Shown here in pieces: positions 16,973-25,687 of a stretch of 64,000 nucleotides of DNA (position 1 is its first letter; the number at the start of each line of letters is the position of its first letter). The notes under the pieces are model-generated. The model was not told the origin of the DNA and did not search any database. It saw only the letters and a list, made by a program, of their open reading frames with translations. The stretch comes from CAG-177 sp003514385 (GTDB taxonomy: Bacteria; Bacillota; Clostridia; Oscillospirales; Acutalibacteraceae). Made by a program: the position numbers and the translations under genes. The stretch lies in contig JBPPLN010000001.1 in NCBI GenBank assembly GCA_051920445.1, positions 1,612,001 to 1,676,000 of the forward strand, written 5' to 3'.

Positions 16973-18874
16973 TTATTCCTCCTTGTTATCAGCTTTCTTG
17001 CCTTGTTTTTTCAGATAAACGACCGACAGACCCGGAAGCGTGAGCGAAATGCTCTGCCCGAACGAGTGCATCGGAATCGGTTTTGACGTGTAGGTTTTTT
17101 GCATCTTTGTTCCGCTGCCGCCGAACTCGACGCTGTCCGTGTTGAGGACTATGCGGTAAGTGCCCTTGTCCGGCACTCCGATGCGGTAGTTTTCGCGCGT
17201 GACGGGGGTGAAGTTGCAGACGGCTATCAGCTCGTCGCCCTTTTTGTCCATGCGGCGGAAGGCAATGACGGAGTTTGCGCTGTCGTCGCTGGATATCCAG
17301 CTGAAGCCCTCCCAGCTGTAGTCGATCTCCCACATCGCGGGGTTGCGCTTATAGAAGCGGTTGAGCGTGCGCGAAAACTCCTTGAGCTTTCTGTGCATAT
17401 CGTAGTCGAGCAGCAGCCAGTCGAGCTCCTGCTTGTAGTTCCACTCGATGAACTGGCCGAACTCCTGACCCATGAAGAGCAGCTTCTTGCCCGGATGAGC
17501 CATCATATATGCGAGGAATGAGCGCACTCCCGCGAATTTTTCTTCGTATGTACCGGGCATTTTGTTTATCAGCGAGCATTTTCCGTGGACGACCTCATCA
17601 TGCGAGATGGGCAGCACGAAATTCTCTGAGAAAGCGTAGAAGAACGAGAAGGTCAGGCAGTCGTGATTGAACTTCCTGAACAGACCGTCGAGCGAGAAAT
17701 AGCGCAGGCAGTCGTTCATCCAGCCCATGTTCCATTTGAAGTTGAAGCCGAGACCGCCGAGATAGACGGGCTTCGACACCATCGGCCAGGAGGTGCTCTC
17801 CTCGGCTATCATCATGATGTCGCCGTGCTCTCCGAATATAGTCTCGTTGAGCTTTTTTATAAATGCCACGGCTTCGAGATTCTCTCGCCCGCCGTAGGTG
17901 TTCGGGCTCCATTCGCCGTCCTCGCGCCCGTAGTCGAGATAGAGCATGGACGCAACGGCGTCGACCCTCAGTCCGTCCGCGTGGTAGACCTCGAGCCAGA
18001 ACAGCGCGCTCGACATCAGGAAACTCTGCACTTCCGTCCTGCCGTAGTCAAAAACTCGCGTGCCCCATTGCTTGTGTTCGCCTTTGTTTGGGTCGGCGTA
18101 TTCGTAGCATGCCTCGCCGTCAAATTCGTAGAGACCGAATTCGTCTTTCGGAAAATGCGCCGGGACCCAGTCCAATATAACTCCTATGCCGTTTTCGTGG
18201 CATTTATTAACAAAATACATGAAGTCGTCCGGCGTGCCGTAGCGTGAGGTCGGCGCAAAGTATCCGGTGACCTGATATCCCCACGAGCCGTCGAACGGGT
18301 GCTCCATTATCGGCAGCAGCTCGATGTGCGTGTAGCCCATGTCGACAACATAGGGCACGAGCCTGTCCGCGAGCTCGCGGTAAGAGAGCGTGTTGCCGTC
18401 GGCATATCGCTGCCACGAACCGACGTGCAGCTCATATATATTCATCGGGGAGGCATATATATTCTTCCTGCGGCGTTTTTTCATCCATGCGCCGTCCGTC
18501 CACTCGAATGAGCCGAGCTCATATATCTTCGAGGCGGTTCCGGGGCGCGTCTCGGCGTGGAATGCGTAGGGGTCGCATTTCATCAGCTTGCGGCCGTCCT
18601 GCGCGATGATGAGATACTTGTAGGCGTCAAATTCCTTGAAGCCCTCGAAGTGTCCCTCCCAGAGACCCTGTTCGTTTATGCGGCTGAGCTCAAAGCCCTC
18701 TCCCGTCCAGTTATTTCTGTCGCAGGCGACAAAAACGGCGACGGCGTGCGGAGCCCATACGCGAAAATAGGTAAAATTCTCATCCTCTTCGTCGCGGTGT
18801 GAGCCGAGATACTCATATGCTTTTGCGTTTGTACCCTGATGGAAAAGGTACATCGGGATATTCTCATTAAGCAT
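16973..18874 (-). CDS. glgB: 1,4-alpha-glucan branching enzyme
   Basis: GH13 enzyme that introduces alpha-1,6 branches into glycogen. The 633-residue protein has an N-terminal CBM48 region and a TIM barrel with the conserved GLRVDAVASML (nucleophile Asp), MMIAEEST (acid/base Glu) and LPISHDEVVHGK motifs. It is the first gene of glgB-glgC-glgD-glgA and has a near-consensus promoter upstream. No glgP or debranching gene is in the window. Confidence 0.97.
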   Translation of the reverse strand: MLNENIPMYLFHQGTNAKAYEYLGSHRDEEDENFTYFRVWAPHAVAVFVACDRNNWTGEGFELSRINEQGLWEGHFEGFKEFDAYKYLIIAQDGRKLMKCDPYAFHAETRPGTASKIYELGSFEWTDGAWMKKRRRKNIYASPMNIYELHVGSWQRYADGNTLSYRELADRLVPYVVDMGYTHIELLPIMEHPFDGSWGYQVTGYFAPTSRYGTPDDFMYFVNKCHENGIGVILDWVPAHFPKDEFGLYEFDGEACYEYADPNKGEHKQWGTRVFDYGRTEVQSFLMSSALFWLEVYHADGLRVDAVASMLYLDYGREDGEWSPNTYGGRENLEAVAFIKKLNETIFGEHGDIMMIAEESTSWPMVSKPVYLGGLGFNFKWNMGWMNDCLRYFSLDGLFRKFNHDCLTFSFFYAFSENFVLPISHDEVVHGKCSLINKMPGTYEEKFAGVRSFLAYMMAHPGKKLLFMGQEFGQFIEWNYKQELDWLLLDYDMHRKLKEFSRTLNRFYKRNPAMWEIDYSWEGFSWISSDDSANSVIAFRRMDKKGDELIAVCNFTPVTRENYRIGVPDKGTYRIVLNTDSVEFGGSGTKMQKTYTSKPIPMHSFGQSISLTLPGLSVVYLKKQGKKADNKEE

Positions 18875-18915
18875 TTAAGATTCTCACTTTCCTCAAAAGA
18901 TGTATTATTAAATAA

Positions 18916-18944
18916 ATTATACACTCGATTATAGATTTTTTCAA
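18916..18944 (-). promoter_or_regulatory. Sigma-A type promoter of the glg operon
   Basis: On the minus strand TTGAAA (18944-18939) and TATAAT (18921-18916) are separated by exactly 17 bases. The -10 lies about 42 bases upstream of the glgB start. Confidence 0.85.
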
Positions 18945-19061
18945 GCGGTTTTTGACTACTTTATTCAATCGGCCATAGTATTTGATGTAAATTTTTTGTA
19001 AGAAATGACCAAATAAAGCCTATAATTTTTGTATTATTAATTTCGACCGCTCTGAACGGAC

Positions 19062-19100
19062 AAAAAATAAAAAACTCTGCCCGTTTGATAACGGACAGAG
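19062..19100 (-). terminator. Terminator after rubrerythrin
   Basis: On the minus strand CTCTGTCCGTT pairs with AACGGGCAGAG (one G-U pair) around a four-base loop, followed by TTTTTTATTTTTTG. It sits 14 bases after the rubrerythrin stop. Confidence 0.9.
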
Positions 19101-19113
19101 CTTCGCTGAACTA

Positions 19114-19653
19114 TCAATAATTTGTCTTCTTGATTTCAAAATACGACTGCGGGTGGGCGCAGGTGGGGCATACTTTCGGCGCGGATTTGCCGACATGGAT
19201 GTGTCCGCAGTTGCGGCAGACCCATACGACCTCTTCGCTGCGTTCAAAGACGATGCCCTCTTCGAGATTTTTGAGCAGTGTGTTGTAACGCTCCTCATGC
19301 TCTTTTTCAATCTTGCCGACCATCTCAAAGAGCGAAGCTATGCGGTCGAAGCCCTCTTCACGGGCGACCTCGGCGAACTCTTTGTACATCTCGGTCCACT
19401 CGTAGTTTTCGCCTGCCGCCGCATCGTGCAGATTGTCTATGGTCGAGGGCACTGCGCCGTCGTGCAGCTCCTTGAACCAAATCTTCGCGTGCTCTTTTTC
19501 GTTGTCCGCAGTCTCGGTGAAAATCGCGGCTATCTGCTCGTAACCGTCCTTCTTCGCCTTTGATGCATAGTATGTGTATTTGTTCCTTGCCTGTGATTCT
19601 CCGGCGAAAGCCGCCATGAGATTTGCCTGAGTTCTGCTGCCTTTGAATTCCAT
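19114..19653 (-). CDS. rbr: Rubrerythrin
   Basis: Non-haem diiron peroxidase that reduces hydrogen peroxide in anaerobes. The 179-residue protein has the ferritin-like domain with FAGESQARNKY and DNEKEHAKIW iron-ligand helices and KIEKEHEERY in the second half, then a C-terminal rubredoxin domain with CRNC and CPTC. AGGAGGAAA precedes the ATG. It is monocistronic between two intergenic regions. Confidence 0.97.
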   Translation of the reverse strand: MEFKGSRTQANLMAAFAGESQARNKYTYYASKAKKDGYEQIAAIFTETADNEKEHAKIWFKELHDGAVPSTIDNLHDAAAGENYEWTEMYKEFAEVAREEGFDRIASLFEMVGKIEKEHEERYNTLLKNLEEGIVFERSEEVVWVCRNCGHIHVGKSAPKVCPTCAHPQSYFEIKKTNY

Positions 19654-19742
19654 GCTGTTTCCTCCTGTGTTTATAATATTATCCGCGTCGCGGACGTCAC
19701 AAAACTATTATACTTTACATGAGGGTAAAAATAAGTCGTAAA

Positions 19743-20354
19743 TCAGCAAAAGTCTTTAAGATTTTCGATTATCATTTCGACTGCCGCTTTATAAAAATCA
19801 AAATCCTGCATCGCCTCAGCATATTCGGCGTCGTTCTTCTCTATCTCGGCGGGGATAAGTGAAGTATCCTCGTCGTCGGGGTCATATGCGCGGTACTCGC
19901 TGTCAAATGCCTTTGCGGCGTCTGCGGGGAACAGCGAATCGACCGCCTCGCGCGCCGCCGGGGTCAGGGGAGCGGAGTTGCATTTGAAAAACTCGCTGAG
20001 CCCTTTTTGTGAATCGTCTATGAGATAATAGAGCGCGTATATCTGCTTCTGACTGTCAGAGAGTGCGGAGAATGCCGTGTTCATGTTGCTCTGCTTTTCG
20101 AGATATCGCTGTATGTTCATCGCCACGCCGTCGAAAGCGCGCTTGCTGTCGGCATTGCGGAGCTTCTCTTCGCTGAGCTCGGAGAACTCTTTGAGCACGC
20201 CCGATTCATATTCGAGCTTTTTCATCTGCGCTTCGCGTTCGGCGTGCGCCCTGCTCGATGCCTGCGCCGCCTTTTTGATTACCCAGAGAGTCAAAATAAC
20301 AGCCGCTATGAGCGCGATTCCAAGATACCAGTATTGTCTGAGTGCTTCAGCCAT
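19743..20354 (-). CDS. Membrane-anchored protein of unknown function
   Basis: A 203-residue protein with one N-terminal transmembrane helix (residues about 8-28) followed by a charged, probably coiled-coil stretch and an acidic C-terminal half rich in Asp and Glu. No domain is recognised. The ATG at 20354 is chosen because it overlaps the rsmI stop by eight bases and has GGGAGAGAAAG upstream. A longer reading would run back far into rsmI. It is the last gene of the XRE-trmN6-rsmI operon. Confidence 0.7.
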   Translation of the reverse strand: MAEALRQYWYLGIALIAAVILTLWVIKKAAQASSRAHAEREAQMKKLEYESGVLKEFSELSEEKLRNADSKRAFDGVAMNIQRYLEKQSNMNTAFSALSDSQKQIYALYYLIDDSQKGLSEFFKCNSAPLTPAAREAVDSLFPADAAKAFDSEYRAYDPDDEDTSLIPAEIEKNDAEYAEAMQDFDFYKAAVEMIIENLKDFC

Positions 20355-21186
20355 TGTCTTTCTCTCCCTGCAAAAGTTTATATATGTCGCCCTTCTTGTG
20401 CCCGCTGAGCTTCGCCGCCTTCTTCGCGGCCTCAGAGGCGGAGTCACCCGATGCTATGAATTTTTTCGCTTCTTCGACTGCCTGCTCGACGGTCATCTGC
20501 TCTTTTTCCTCGGGCTTCGCGCCTGCGATGATGAGCACTATTTCGCCTTTGAGCCCGCCGTCCGCGTATTTCTCGGCGGCGGCGCAGAGCGTCGTGCGAA
20601 TAACCTCTTCGTGAATTTTAGTTATTTCGCGGGCTATTGCAATCTCCCTGTCGCCGAGTGCGGCGGCGAGGTCGCGGAGCGTTGCGCCTATCTTGTGCGG
20701 AGCTTCGTAGAATATCATCGTGCGCGGCTCTTTAACTATGCTCTGTATGTGCTCGGTGCGGCTCGCCTTGTTTACGCTCAAGAAGCCCTCAAAAGTGAAT
20801 CTCCCGGAGGGCATACCGGATATCGCCATCGCCGTTGCGAACGCAGTCGGTCCGGGCACGGATTCGACTTTTATCCCGTGCTCGTGGCACATGCGCACCA
20901 AGTCCTCGCCGGGGTCGGATATCGCGGGCATACCCGCGTCCGTGACGAGTACGCAGCTCTCGCCGTTCATCAGCCGCGCGACTATTCTCGGGCTCATCTC
21001 GAACCTGTTGTGCTCGTGATAGCTTATCATCGGCTTTTTTATCCCGAATGAATTGAGGAGCTTCAGCGTCACTCTGGTGTCCTCTGCGGCGATGAAATCG
21101 CAGCTTTCAAACGCGTCTATCGCGCGGGGAGAGAGGTCGCCCAGATTGCCTATCGGCGTGCCGACAACATAAAGTACAGCGCTCAT
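20347..21186 (-). CDS. rsmI: 16S rRNA (cytidine-1402-2'-O)-methyltransferase
   Basis: SAM-dependent tetrapyrrole-methylase-fold enzyme that methylates C1402 in the decoding centre. The 279-residue protein begins with LYVVGTPIGNLGDLSPRA, has EDTRVTLKLLN, LVTDAGMPAISDPG and FYEAPHK, all RsmI signatures. Its start overlaps the trmN6 stop by four bases, and the C terminus runs into the next gene. Confidence 0.96.
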   Translation of the reverse strand: MSAVLYVVGTPIGNLGDLSPRAIDAFESCDFIAAEDTRVTLKLLNSFGIKKPMISYHEHNRFEMSPRIVARLMNGESCVLVTDAGMPAISDPGEDLVRMCHEHGIKVESVPGPTAFATAMAISGMPSGRFTFEGFLSVNKASRTEHIQSIVKEPRTMIFYEAPHKIGATLRDLAAALGDREIAIAREITKIHEEVIRTTLCAAAEKYADGGLKGEIVLIIAGAKPEEKEQMTVEQAVEEAKKFIASGDSASEAAKKAAKLSGHKKGDIYKLLQGEKDNG

Positions 21187-21947
21187 TTATCAGTCTTGTT
21201 CCTTTCAGGGTCGTTATTTTCACGCTCGCGCTCGTAGTCCGAGTAGAGCATTTTCATATATTCTGAATATTCGTCCCAGTCATATATATTGAGCTGGGGC
21301 TCGACCGTCATGCCCGGCTTCCCGCCGCGCTTTCCCTCGACGAGAACGAGCCACGGGGCGCATCCGTCGCGCTTTGAAACGATTCTGAGTCTTTTAGGCT
21401 CAATGCCTGCGGCGCTCATTTTGCACATCAGCTCGCAGAGCCGCTCCGGGCGCAGACACACGCAGAATTTTCCGCCGAATTTTAAAAGCCACGCGGCGGC
21501 TGTGCACATATCGTCGAGAGAGCAGCACAGTCCGTGGCGCGCCAGCGCCGCAAATTCATCTGCGCTGACTATTCCCGCACCCTCGGCTTTGTAGGGCGGA
21601 TTCATTGTCACAACATCAAACTCACCCGCGGGAAGAAATTCGCGCACATTTCGTAAATCTTTGTTATATACCTCAAGACGGCCGCCGAGAGAATTTATCC
21701 CGGCAGCCTTGTTCATCTGTTCGCATCCCTGTTCGCTTATTTCAATGGCGGCAACGGGTCTGCTCATATTCTTTTTGAGCCACAGCAGCGGGATTATTCC
21801 GCATCCGCTGCCCATGTCGCAGCAGCGGTTGGATTCTTTCACTGCCGCAAAGTCGGCGAGCAGAAGAGCGTCGGTCCCGAATCCGTGTTCTTTCGAGATG
21901 ACCGCCGTTATGCCAGAGCCGAGATTTTCGAGCTTGAATTTGTCCAT
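21183..21947 (-). CDS. trmN6: tRNA1(Val) (adenine-37-N6)-methyltransferase-like protein
   Basis: Class I SAM-dependent methyltransferase of the YabB/TrmN6 group. GFGTDALLLADFA, the SAM loop CCDMGSGCGIIPL and the catalytic NPPY (in VVTMNPPYKAEG) are visible in 254 residues. ATG 21947 is preferred over the TTG directly before it because AAGGA is then six bases away. In firmicutes a yabB-rsmI pair is common, which supports the call. The precise target base is inferred. Confidence 0.88.
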   Translation of the reverse strand: MDKFKLENLGSGITAVISKEHGFGTDALLLADFAAVKESNRCCDMGSGCGIIPLLWLKKNMSRPVAAIEISEQGCEQMNKAAGINSLGGRLEVYNKDLRNVREFLPAGEFDVVTMNPPYKAEGAGIVSADEFAALARHGLCCSLDDMCTAAAWLLKFGGKFCVCLRPERLCELMCKMSAAGIEPKRLRIVSKRDGCAPWLVLVEGKRGGKPGMTVEPQLNIYDWDEYSEYMKMLYSDYERERENNDPERNKTDK

Positions 21948-21956
21948 CAAATGTCC

Positions 21957-22337
21957 TTATTTGGATTTCTTTTCGATATACTGATTGACCTTGTCAAAAA
22001 TTTTCTGTCTTTCTGCAGCGGAGCAAAGGCGAAGGTTGAGTATCAGCTGTTTTTCATCGGGTCTTAAAAAGATGCTCTCAACATGGAGCTCGCGGCTGGC
22101 GTTTTTAATAACATCGAGTGCGCCGTCGTCGCGTTCGCCGATAAGCTCGGCAACGGATACGTTGAAAAGCTTTGAAAGCTTGTTGAGCGTGTCGAGATTC
22201 GGCACGCGGCCTTTTTCATAGTAGGTGTAGGTCGAACGGTCGAGGTTGAGCACCTCAGCGACTTCCCCCTGAGTCAGCCCGTTGAGCGTTCTGAAAGTCT
22301 TGAGCCTGTTTCCGAATTCAAGATTCTGGTTTGGCAT
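21957..22337 (-). CDS. XRE-family transcriptional regulator
   Basis: A 126-residue protein with an N-terminal Cro/C1 helix-turn-helix (LKTFRTLNGLTQGEVAEVLNLDRSTYTYYEKGRV, read in short pieces) and a C-terminal helical part. The ATG at 22337 has GGAGGAC six bases upstream; a longer form starting 21 bases earlier is possible. It leads the operon with trmN6, rsmI and a membrane protein. Its targets are unknown; autoregulation is plausible. Confidence 0.88.
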   Translation of the reverse strand: MPNQNLEFGNRLKTFRTLNGLTQGEVAEVLNLDRSTYTYYEKGRVPNLDTLNKLSKLFNVSVAELIGERDDGALDVIKNASRELHVESIFLRPDEKQLILNLRLCSAAERQKIFDKVNQYIEKKSK

Positions 22338-22375
22338 ATCTTTGTCCTCCGTCCCCATCGGCTTTGAGCCGACGC

Positions 22376-22405
22376 ATTATACAATATAATTTTAAAATAT
22401 CTGAA
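22376..22405 (-). promoter_or_regulatory. Candidate promoter of the XRE-trmN6-rsmI operon
   Basis: On the minus strand a perfect TATAAT (22381-22376) is preceded, 18 bases away, by TTCAGA, a four-of-six match to the -35. The region is very AT-rich, so the -35 assignment is uncertain. Confidence 0.5.
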
Positions 22406-22545
22406 GAAAAAAGTCTATAGTAAATATAAAACTTTTTCCGAAAATTTAAAGAAAAGTCAATTTTTTATAAAGACAAAAGCCACACATTTTTATGTTGTGT
22501 CGGAAAACGGCTTGTGACAGCCGAAAAAGACACTAAAAAGACATA

Positions 22546-22575
22546 TTGTAAAACACGGGTGTGCTATGATATAAT
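22546..22575 (+). promoter_or_regulatory. Promoter of the HAD phosphatase gene
   Basis: TTGTAA (22546-22551) and TATAAT (22570-22575) with an 18-base spacer. A start of transcription near 22582 would make the ATG at 22586 almost leaderless, which bears on the start choice of the gene. Confidence 0.6.
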
Positions 22576-22585
22576 TATAGATATT

Positions 22586-23416
22586 ATGTCCCGAAAACAG
22601 GACTTTGAGAGAAAGTGTGTGGAAACCTTGGCAGAAAAAAACATCTTTGAAAAGACAAAATATTTTATCGTCGATATGGACGGAACATTCTATCTTGACG
22701 GAAACATCATTCCCGGCGCGGACGGATTTTTGAAAAAAGTCCGCGAGAGCGGGAGAGATTTCTATTTCTTCACGAACAATTCATCGAACAATGTCGGCTC
22801 GTGCAGGGATAAGCTCGCTAAGATGGGCTTTCCCGTTGACGAAAAGCGCGTCATAATCTCGTCCCATGTCACTATAGACTTCCTCAAGAGACACCGCCCC
22901 GGCAAGAGCGTCTATCTTCTCGGCAACGAGCGTCTGACCGGTGACTTTAAAGCGGCGGGTATCGATCTTGTTGAAAAAGACCCCGATATAGTCGTGCTCG
23001 GCTTTGATACTACGCTGACTTATCAGAAGCTCTGGAACGCCGCGAAGTATATTGCAAACGGCGCGGAGTATATAGCGACCCACCCCGATCTCAACTGCCC
23101 GACTGCGGACGGCTTTATGCCCGATACGGGCTCGATGATCGAGCTGTTCGCCGCTTCGACAGGCAAACGCCCGCTTGTTATGGGCAAGCCCATGACCGCG
23201 ACTGTAGATTATATAACCCATATGCTCTCCTGCTCGCGCGATGAGATTGCTTTTATAGGCGACCGCCTGGCGACGGATATCGCGATAGGCGCCAGCCACG
23301 GCATACCGAGCGTGCTCGTGCTCAGCGGCGTGACTACGAGAGAGGAATATGAAAATTCGGATATTAAAGCGAGTGTCGTGGTCGACAGCATGAAAGACCT
23401 CGCCGAGTATCTTTGA
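22586..23416 (+). CDS. HAD-IIA family sugar-phosphatase (NagD-like)
   Basis: Phosphatase of the HAD superfamily with C2 cap. Motif I is FIVDMDGT, motif II FFTNNSSNN, and motif IV IGDRLATDIAIGA, with the cap region (IVVLGFDTTLTYQKL) between. Likely substrates are small phosphate esters; the real one is unknown. The start is uncertain: ATG 22586 gives 276 residues but has no ribosome-binding site and lies next to the predicted transcription start, while TTG 22628 gives 262 residues, closer to the family length, with a weak GGA. Confidence 0.9.
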   Translation: MSRKQDFERKCVETLAEKNIFEKTKYFIVDMDGTFYLDGNIIPGADGFLKKVRESGRDFYFFTNNSSNNVGSCRDKLAKMGFPVDEKRVIISSHVTIDFLKRHRPGKSVYLLGNERLTGDFKAAGIDLVEKDPDIVVLGFDTTLTYQKLWNAAKYIANGAEYIATHPDLNCPTADGFMPDTGSMIELFAASTGKRPLVMGKPMTATVDYITHMLSCSRDEIAFIGDRLATDIAIGASHGIPSVLVLSGVTTREEYENSDIKASVVVDSMKDLAEYL

Positions 23417-23426
23417 TATAAATTAA

Positions 23427-23510
23427 TCGTCGGTTCGAGACCTTCCCGACAGGCATTGTGCCCGATGCTGAACAAAACTAAAGGCGCTGCATGGCAGCAA
23501 AAAGGAGCAG
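23427..23510 (+). ncRNA. Candidate preQ1-III-like riboswitch in the queT leader
   Basis: The 100-base gap before queT is highly structured. Stem 1 is GTCGG (23429-23433) with CCGAC (23446-23450). Its 12-base loop contains CCTT (23441-23444), which can pair with AAGG (23481-23484) downstream in a pseudoknot. Between lie small GGCA/TGCC or GCAT/ATGC pairings and an A-rich strand. A final hairpin GCTGC-ATG-GCAGC (23486-23498) sits just before the AAAGGAGC ribosome-binding site. The gene downstream is a queuosine-precursor transporter, and preQ1-III riboswitches are known in front of queT in Ruminococcaceae. The class is inferred, not proven. Confidence 0.68.
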
Positions 23511-23515
23511 AAAAA

Positions 23516-24028
23516 ATGAAAAATAAAAAACTTTCCGTCCGATTCCTGACGGAGAGCGCGGTCATTGCCGCGCTCTATGCGGCGGCGACATATCTCAGCG
23601 CCGCATTCTCACTCGCTTACGGCCCGGTGCAGTTCAGGCTCTCCGAAGCCCTGACCGTGCTCTCGACTCTCACCCCCGCTGCGATACCGGGGCTGACGAT
23701 AGGCTGTATCATAGGCAATATTTCGAGCCCGATGGGCATATGGGATGTGCTCTTCGGCTCGGCGGCGACTCTTCTCAGCGCAGTGACCGGGCGTATGCTC
23801 AGAAATGTGCAGATAAAAAAACTCCCGGTGCTCTCGTCACTCATGCCGGTTATATTCAACGCCGTCATAGTCGGACTTGAGATAGTGATGCTGACCCCGG
23901 TCGAGGGCGGAAAACTCACCGCGTTTGCAATATCCGCTCTGGAAGTCGGAGCGGGCGAACTTGTAGTCTGCCTCGTGCTCGGACTGCCGCTCTATTCGGC
24001 GCTCAGGCACACGAAGCTTTTCAAGTAA
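23516..24028 (+). CDS. queT: Queuosine-precursor transporter QueT
   Basis: Membrane S-component-like protein for uptake of preQ1 or related queuosine precursors. The 170-residue protein has five to six hydrophobic segments and the family patterns SAAFSLAYGPVQFRLSEAL and IGNISSPMGIWDVLFGSAATL. ATG 23516 is chosen because AAAGGAGC is eight bases upstream; the frame continues upstream into the structured leader. Its expression is probably controlled by the leader, which covers the translation start region. Confidence 0.92.
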   Translation: MKNKKLSVRFLTESAVIAALYAAATYLSAAFSLAYGPVQFRLSEALTVLSTLTPAAIPGLTIGCIIGNISSPMGIWDVLFGSAATLLSAVTGRMLRNVQIKKLPVLSSLMPVIFNAVIVGLEIVMLTPVEGGKLTAFAISALEVGAGELVVCLVLGLPLYSALRHTKLFK

Positions 24029-24089
24029 CTTTCAGCTGCGGCTGTTGTTATATCGCTATTCCCTTATATGACCGAAAGGGGAGACAACA

Positions 24090-25685
24090 ATGAAAAAAGA
24101 AAGAAGAACCTTTTCCGAATGGTTCAAAGACATTGCGGGAATCGAGGGCGATTTGAAAGATACCCTCAAGCCTGCCGTGGGCTATACCTCGGGAAACATC
24201 ATGCTCGGCGGAGCGGGCTATCCGATCAGCATGTATCATCAGCAGTATCTGACCTATGTCGAGGGGCTGAGCACCAAGCAGGCGGGTTTCATTTCGCTCA
24301 TCGGCGGAATGTGGGACGCAATAACCGACCCGATAATGGGTATTATCAGCGACCACACCCGCGCGAAGTCAGGACGCCACAGGAGATATCTGCTAATAGC
24401 GGTCATACCGTTCATGATAGCCTATATTATGAAGTGGACTTCATTCGGAATATCGGACACCGGCAACACGCGCAATATCATGCTCTGGTACATCGCGGGA
24501 ACGCTGCTCTACAGCACTGCGTTCACCATAGCAAGCGTGCCGCATACTTCGATGCTGCCGATGGTCGCGCCGAACTACTTCCAGCGAACGCAGTTCTTGT
24601 TTATTGAGTATCTGATGAACTCCGTCGGCCAGGTGACTTCATTCATACTCACCGCACTTATATTGAGCGAGTTCGATGTCGGAACGGCGCTCGGCAGTCT
24701 GCCGAATCCCTCGCACGCGGATACGAACAAGTATATGCTAATCGGCTTTATCCTCGCCGTGTTCTTCGCGTGGCCGCTCGTCTATTGCTATTTCCATACG
24801 AGCGAGCCGTCATCAAAGGATATGCCGAAGATGCCGATAAACATAAAATTCATCGTCAGTCAGTATGTAAAAGTTTTCAAAAACCGCGCGTTCAGGCAGT
24901 ATTTTCTTATAAGCCTCTGCTTTATGATGTGCCGCGGATTCTACAGCATCACCGACCAGTATTTCATGGTCAGCGTCGCCGATAAATACAGCCTGTTCAT
25001 ATCCATGACTATAGTCTCGGGTATCTCTGAATTCATGGGCACGCCCATAAACTATATGCTCATCAAGAAGTTCGGCAAGCAGTCGTGCGGAAAAATTCTC
25101 GGTCCGCTTATGGTTGTCGGTCTGTTCATTACTTCATTTATAACGCCGAACACGCCGTCGATTGTTTCAACGATAATTATTGTCATATCTTCGATATGCT
25201 ACAACTTCGGCTTCTCAGGCCCCGATTTCTTCATTGTCAATATCCAGCCCGACGTCACCGATGTTGACGAGATGATAACGGGCGAGCGCCGCGAGGGCAC
25301 GATATCGACATTCTATACGCTGTTCCGCAAGATGATAAACAGCTTCATGGCGTATATCGTCGGCGCGTCTATAGATGCGTTCGGCTATAACCCGAAGATA
25401 ACCGCGCCGTCAATGCAGCCCGCGCGCACTATCTGGGGACTGCGCCTGAACTTCTCAATCCTGCCGACAATATTCGCGATAATAACCCTCATCACCGTCT
25501 GGCGCTACACCATGACAAAGCGCGACCACGAGCAGATAAAAGCTCTCATCAAGCAAAAGCACGAGCAGGGCGAAATTGATATCGACGATGAAGAAAAGAA
25601 GCGCCTCGAAGTCATCGCCGGGCAGAAGTGGGAAGATATGTGGATATCCAAGCCCGACGTGTCGCGTCTCATGACGGAGGTTTAA
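24090..25685 (+). CDS. GPH-family (MFS) sugar:cation symporter
   Basis: A 531-residue, twelve-helix transporter of the glycoside-pentoside-hexuronide:cation family. The loop motif GGMWDAITDPIMGIISDHTRAKSGRHRRYLL between the second and third helices (read in pieces) is diagnostic. The substrate cannot be deduced. It starts 61 bases after queT and is followed, two bases after its stop, by a C39-like peptidase gene whose ribosome-binding site lies inside its last codons, so the two are probably one operon. Confidence 0.9.
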   Translation: MKKERRTFSEWFKDIAGIEGDLKDTLKPAVGYTSGNIMLGGAGYPISMYHQQYLTYVEGLSTKQAGFISLIGGMWDAITDPIMGIISDHTRAKSGRHRRYLLIAVIPFMIAYIMKWTSFGISDTGNTRNIMLWYIAGTLLYSTAFTIASVPHTSMLPMVAPNYFQRTQFLFIEYLMNSVGQVTSFILTALILSEFDVGTALGSLPNPSHADTNKYMLIGFILAVFFAWPLVYCYFHTSEPSSKDMPKMPINIKFIVSQYVKVFKNRAFRQYFLISLCFMMCRGFYSITDQYFMVSVADKYSLFISMTIVSGISEFMGTPINYMLIKKFGKQSCGKILGPLMVVGLFITSFITPNTPSIVSTIIIVISSICYNFGFSGPDFFIVNIQPDVTDVDEMITGERREGTISTFYTLFRKMINSFMAYIVGASIDAFGYNPKITAPSMQPARTIWGLRLNFSILPTIFAIITLITVWRYTMTKRDHEQIKALIKQKHEQGEIDIDDEEKKRLEVIAGQKWEDMWISKPDVSRLMTEV

Positions 25686-25687
25686 TT

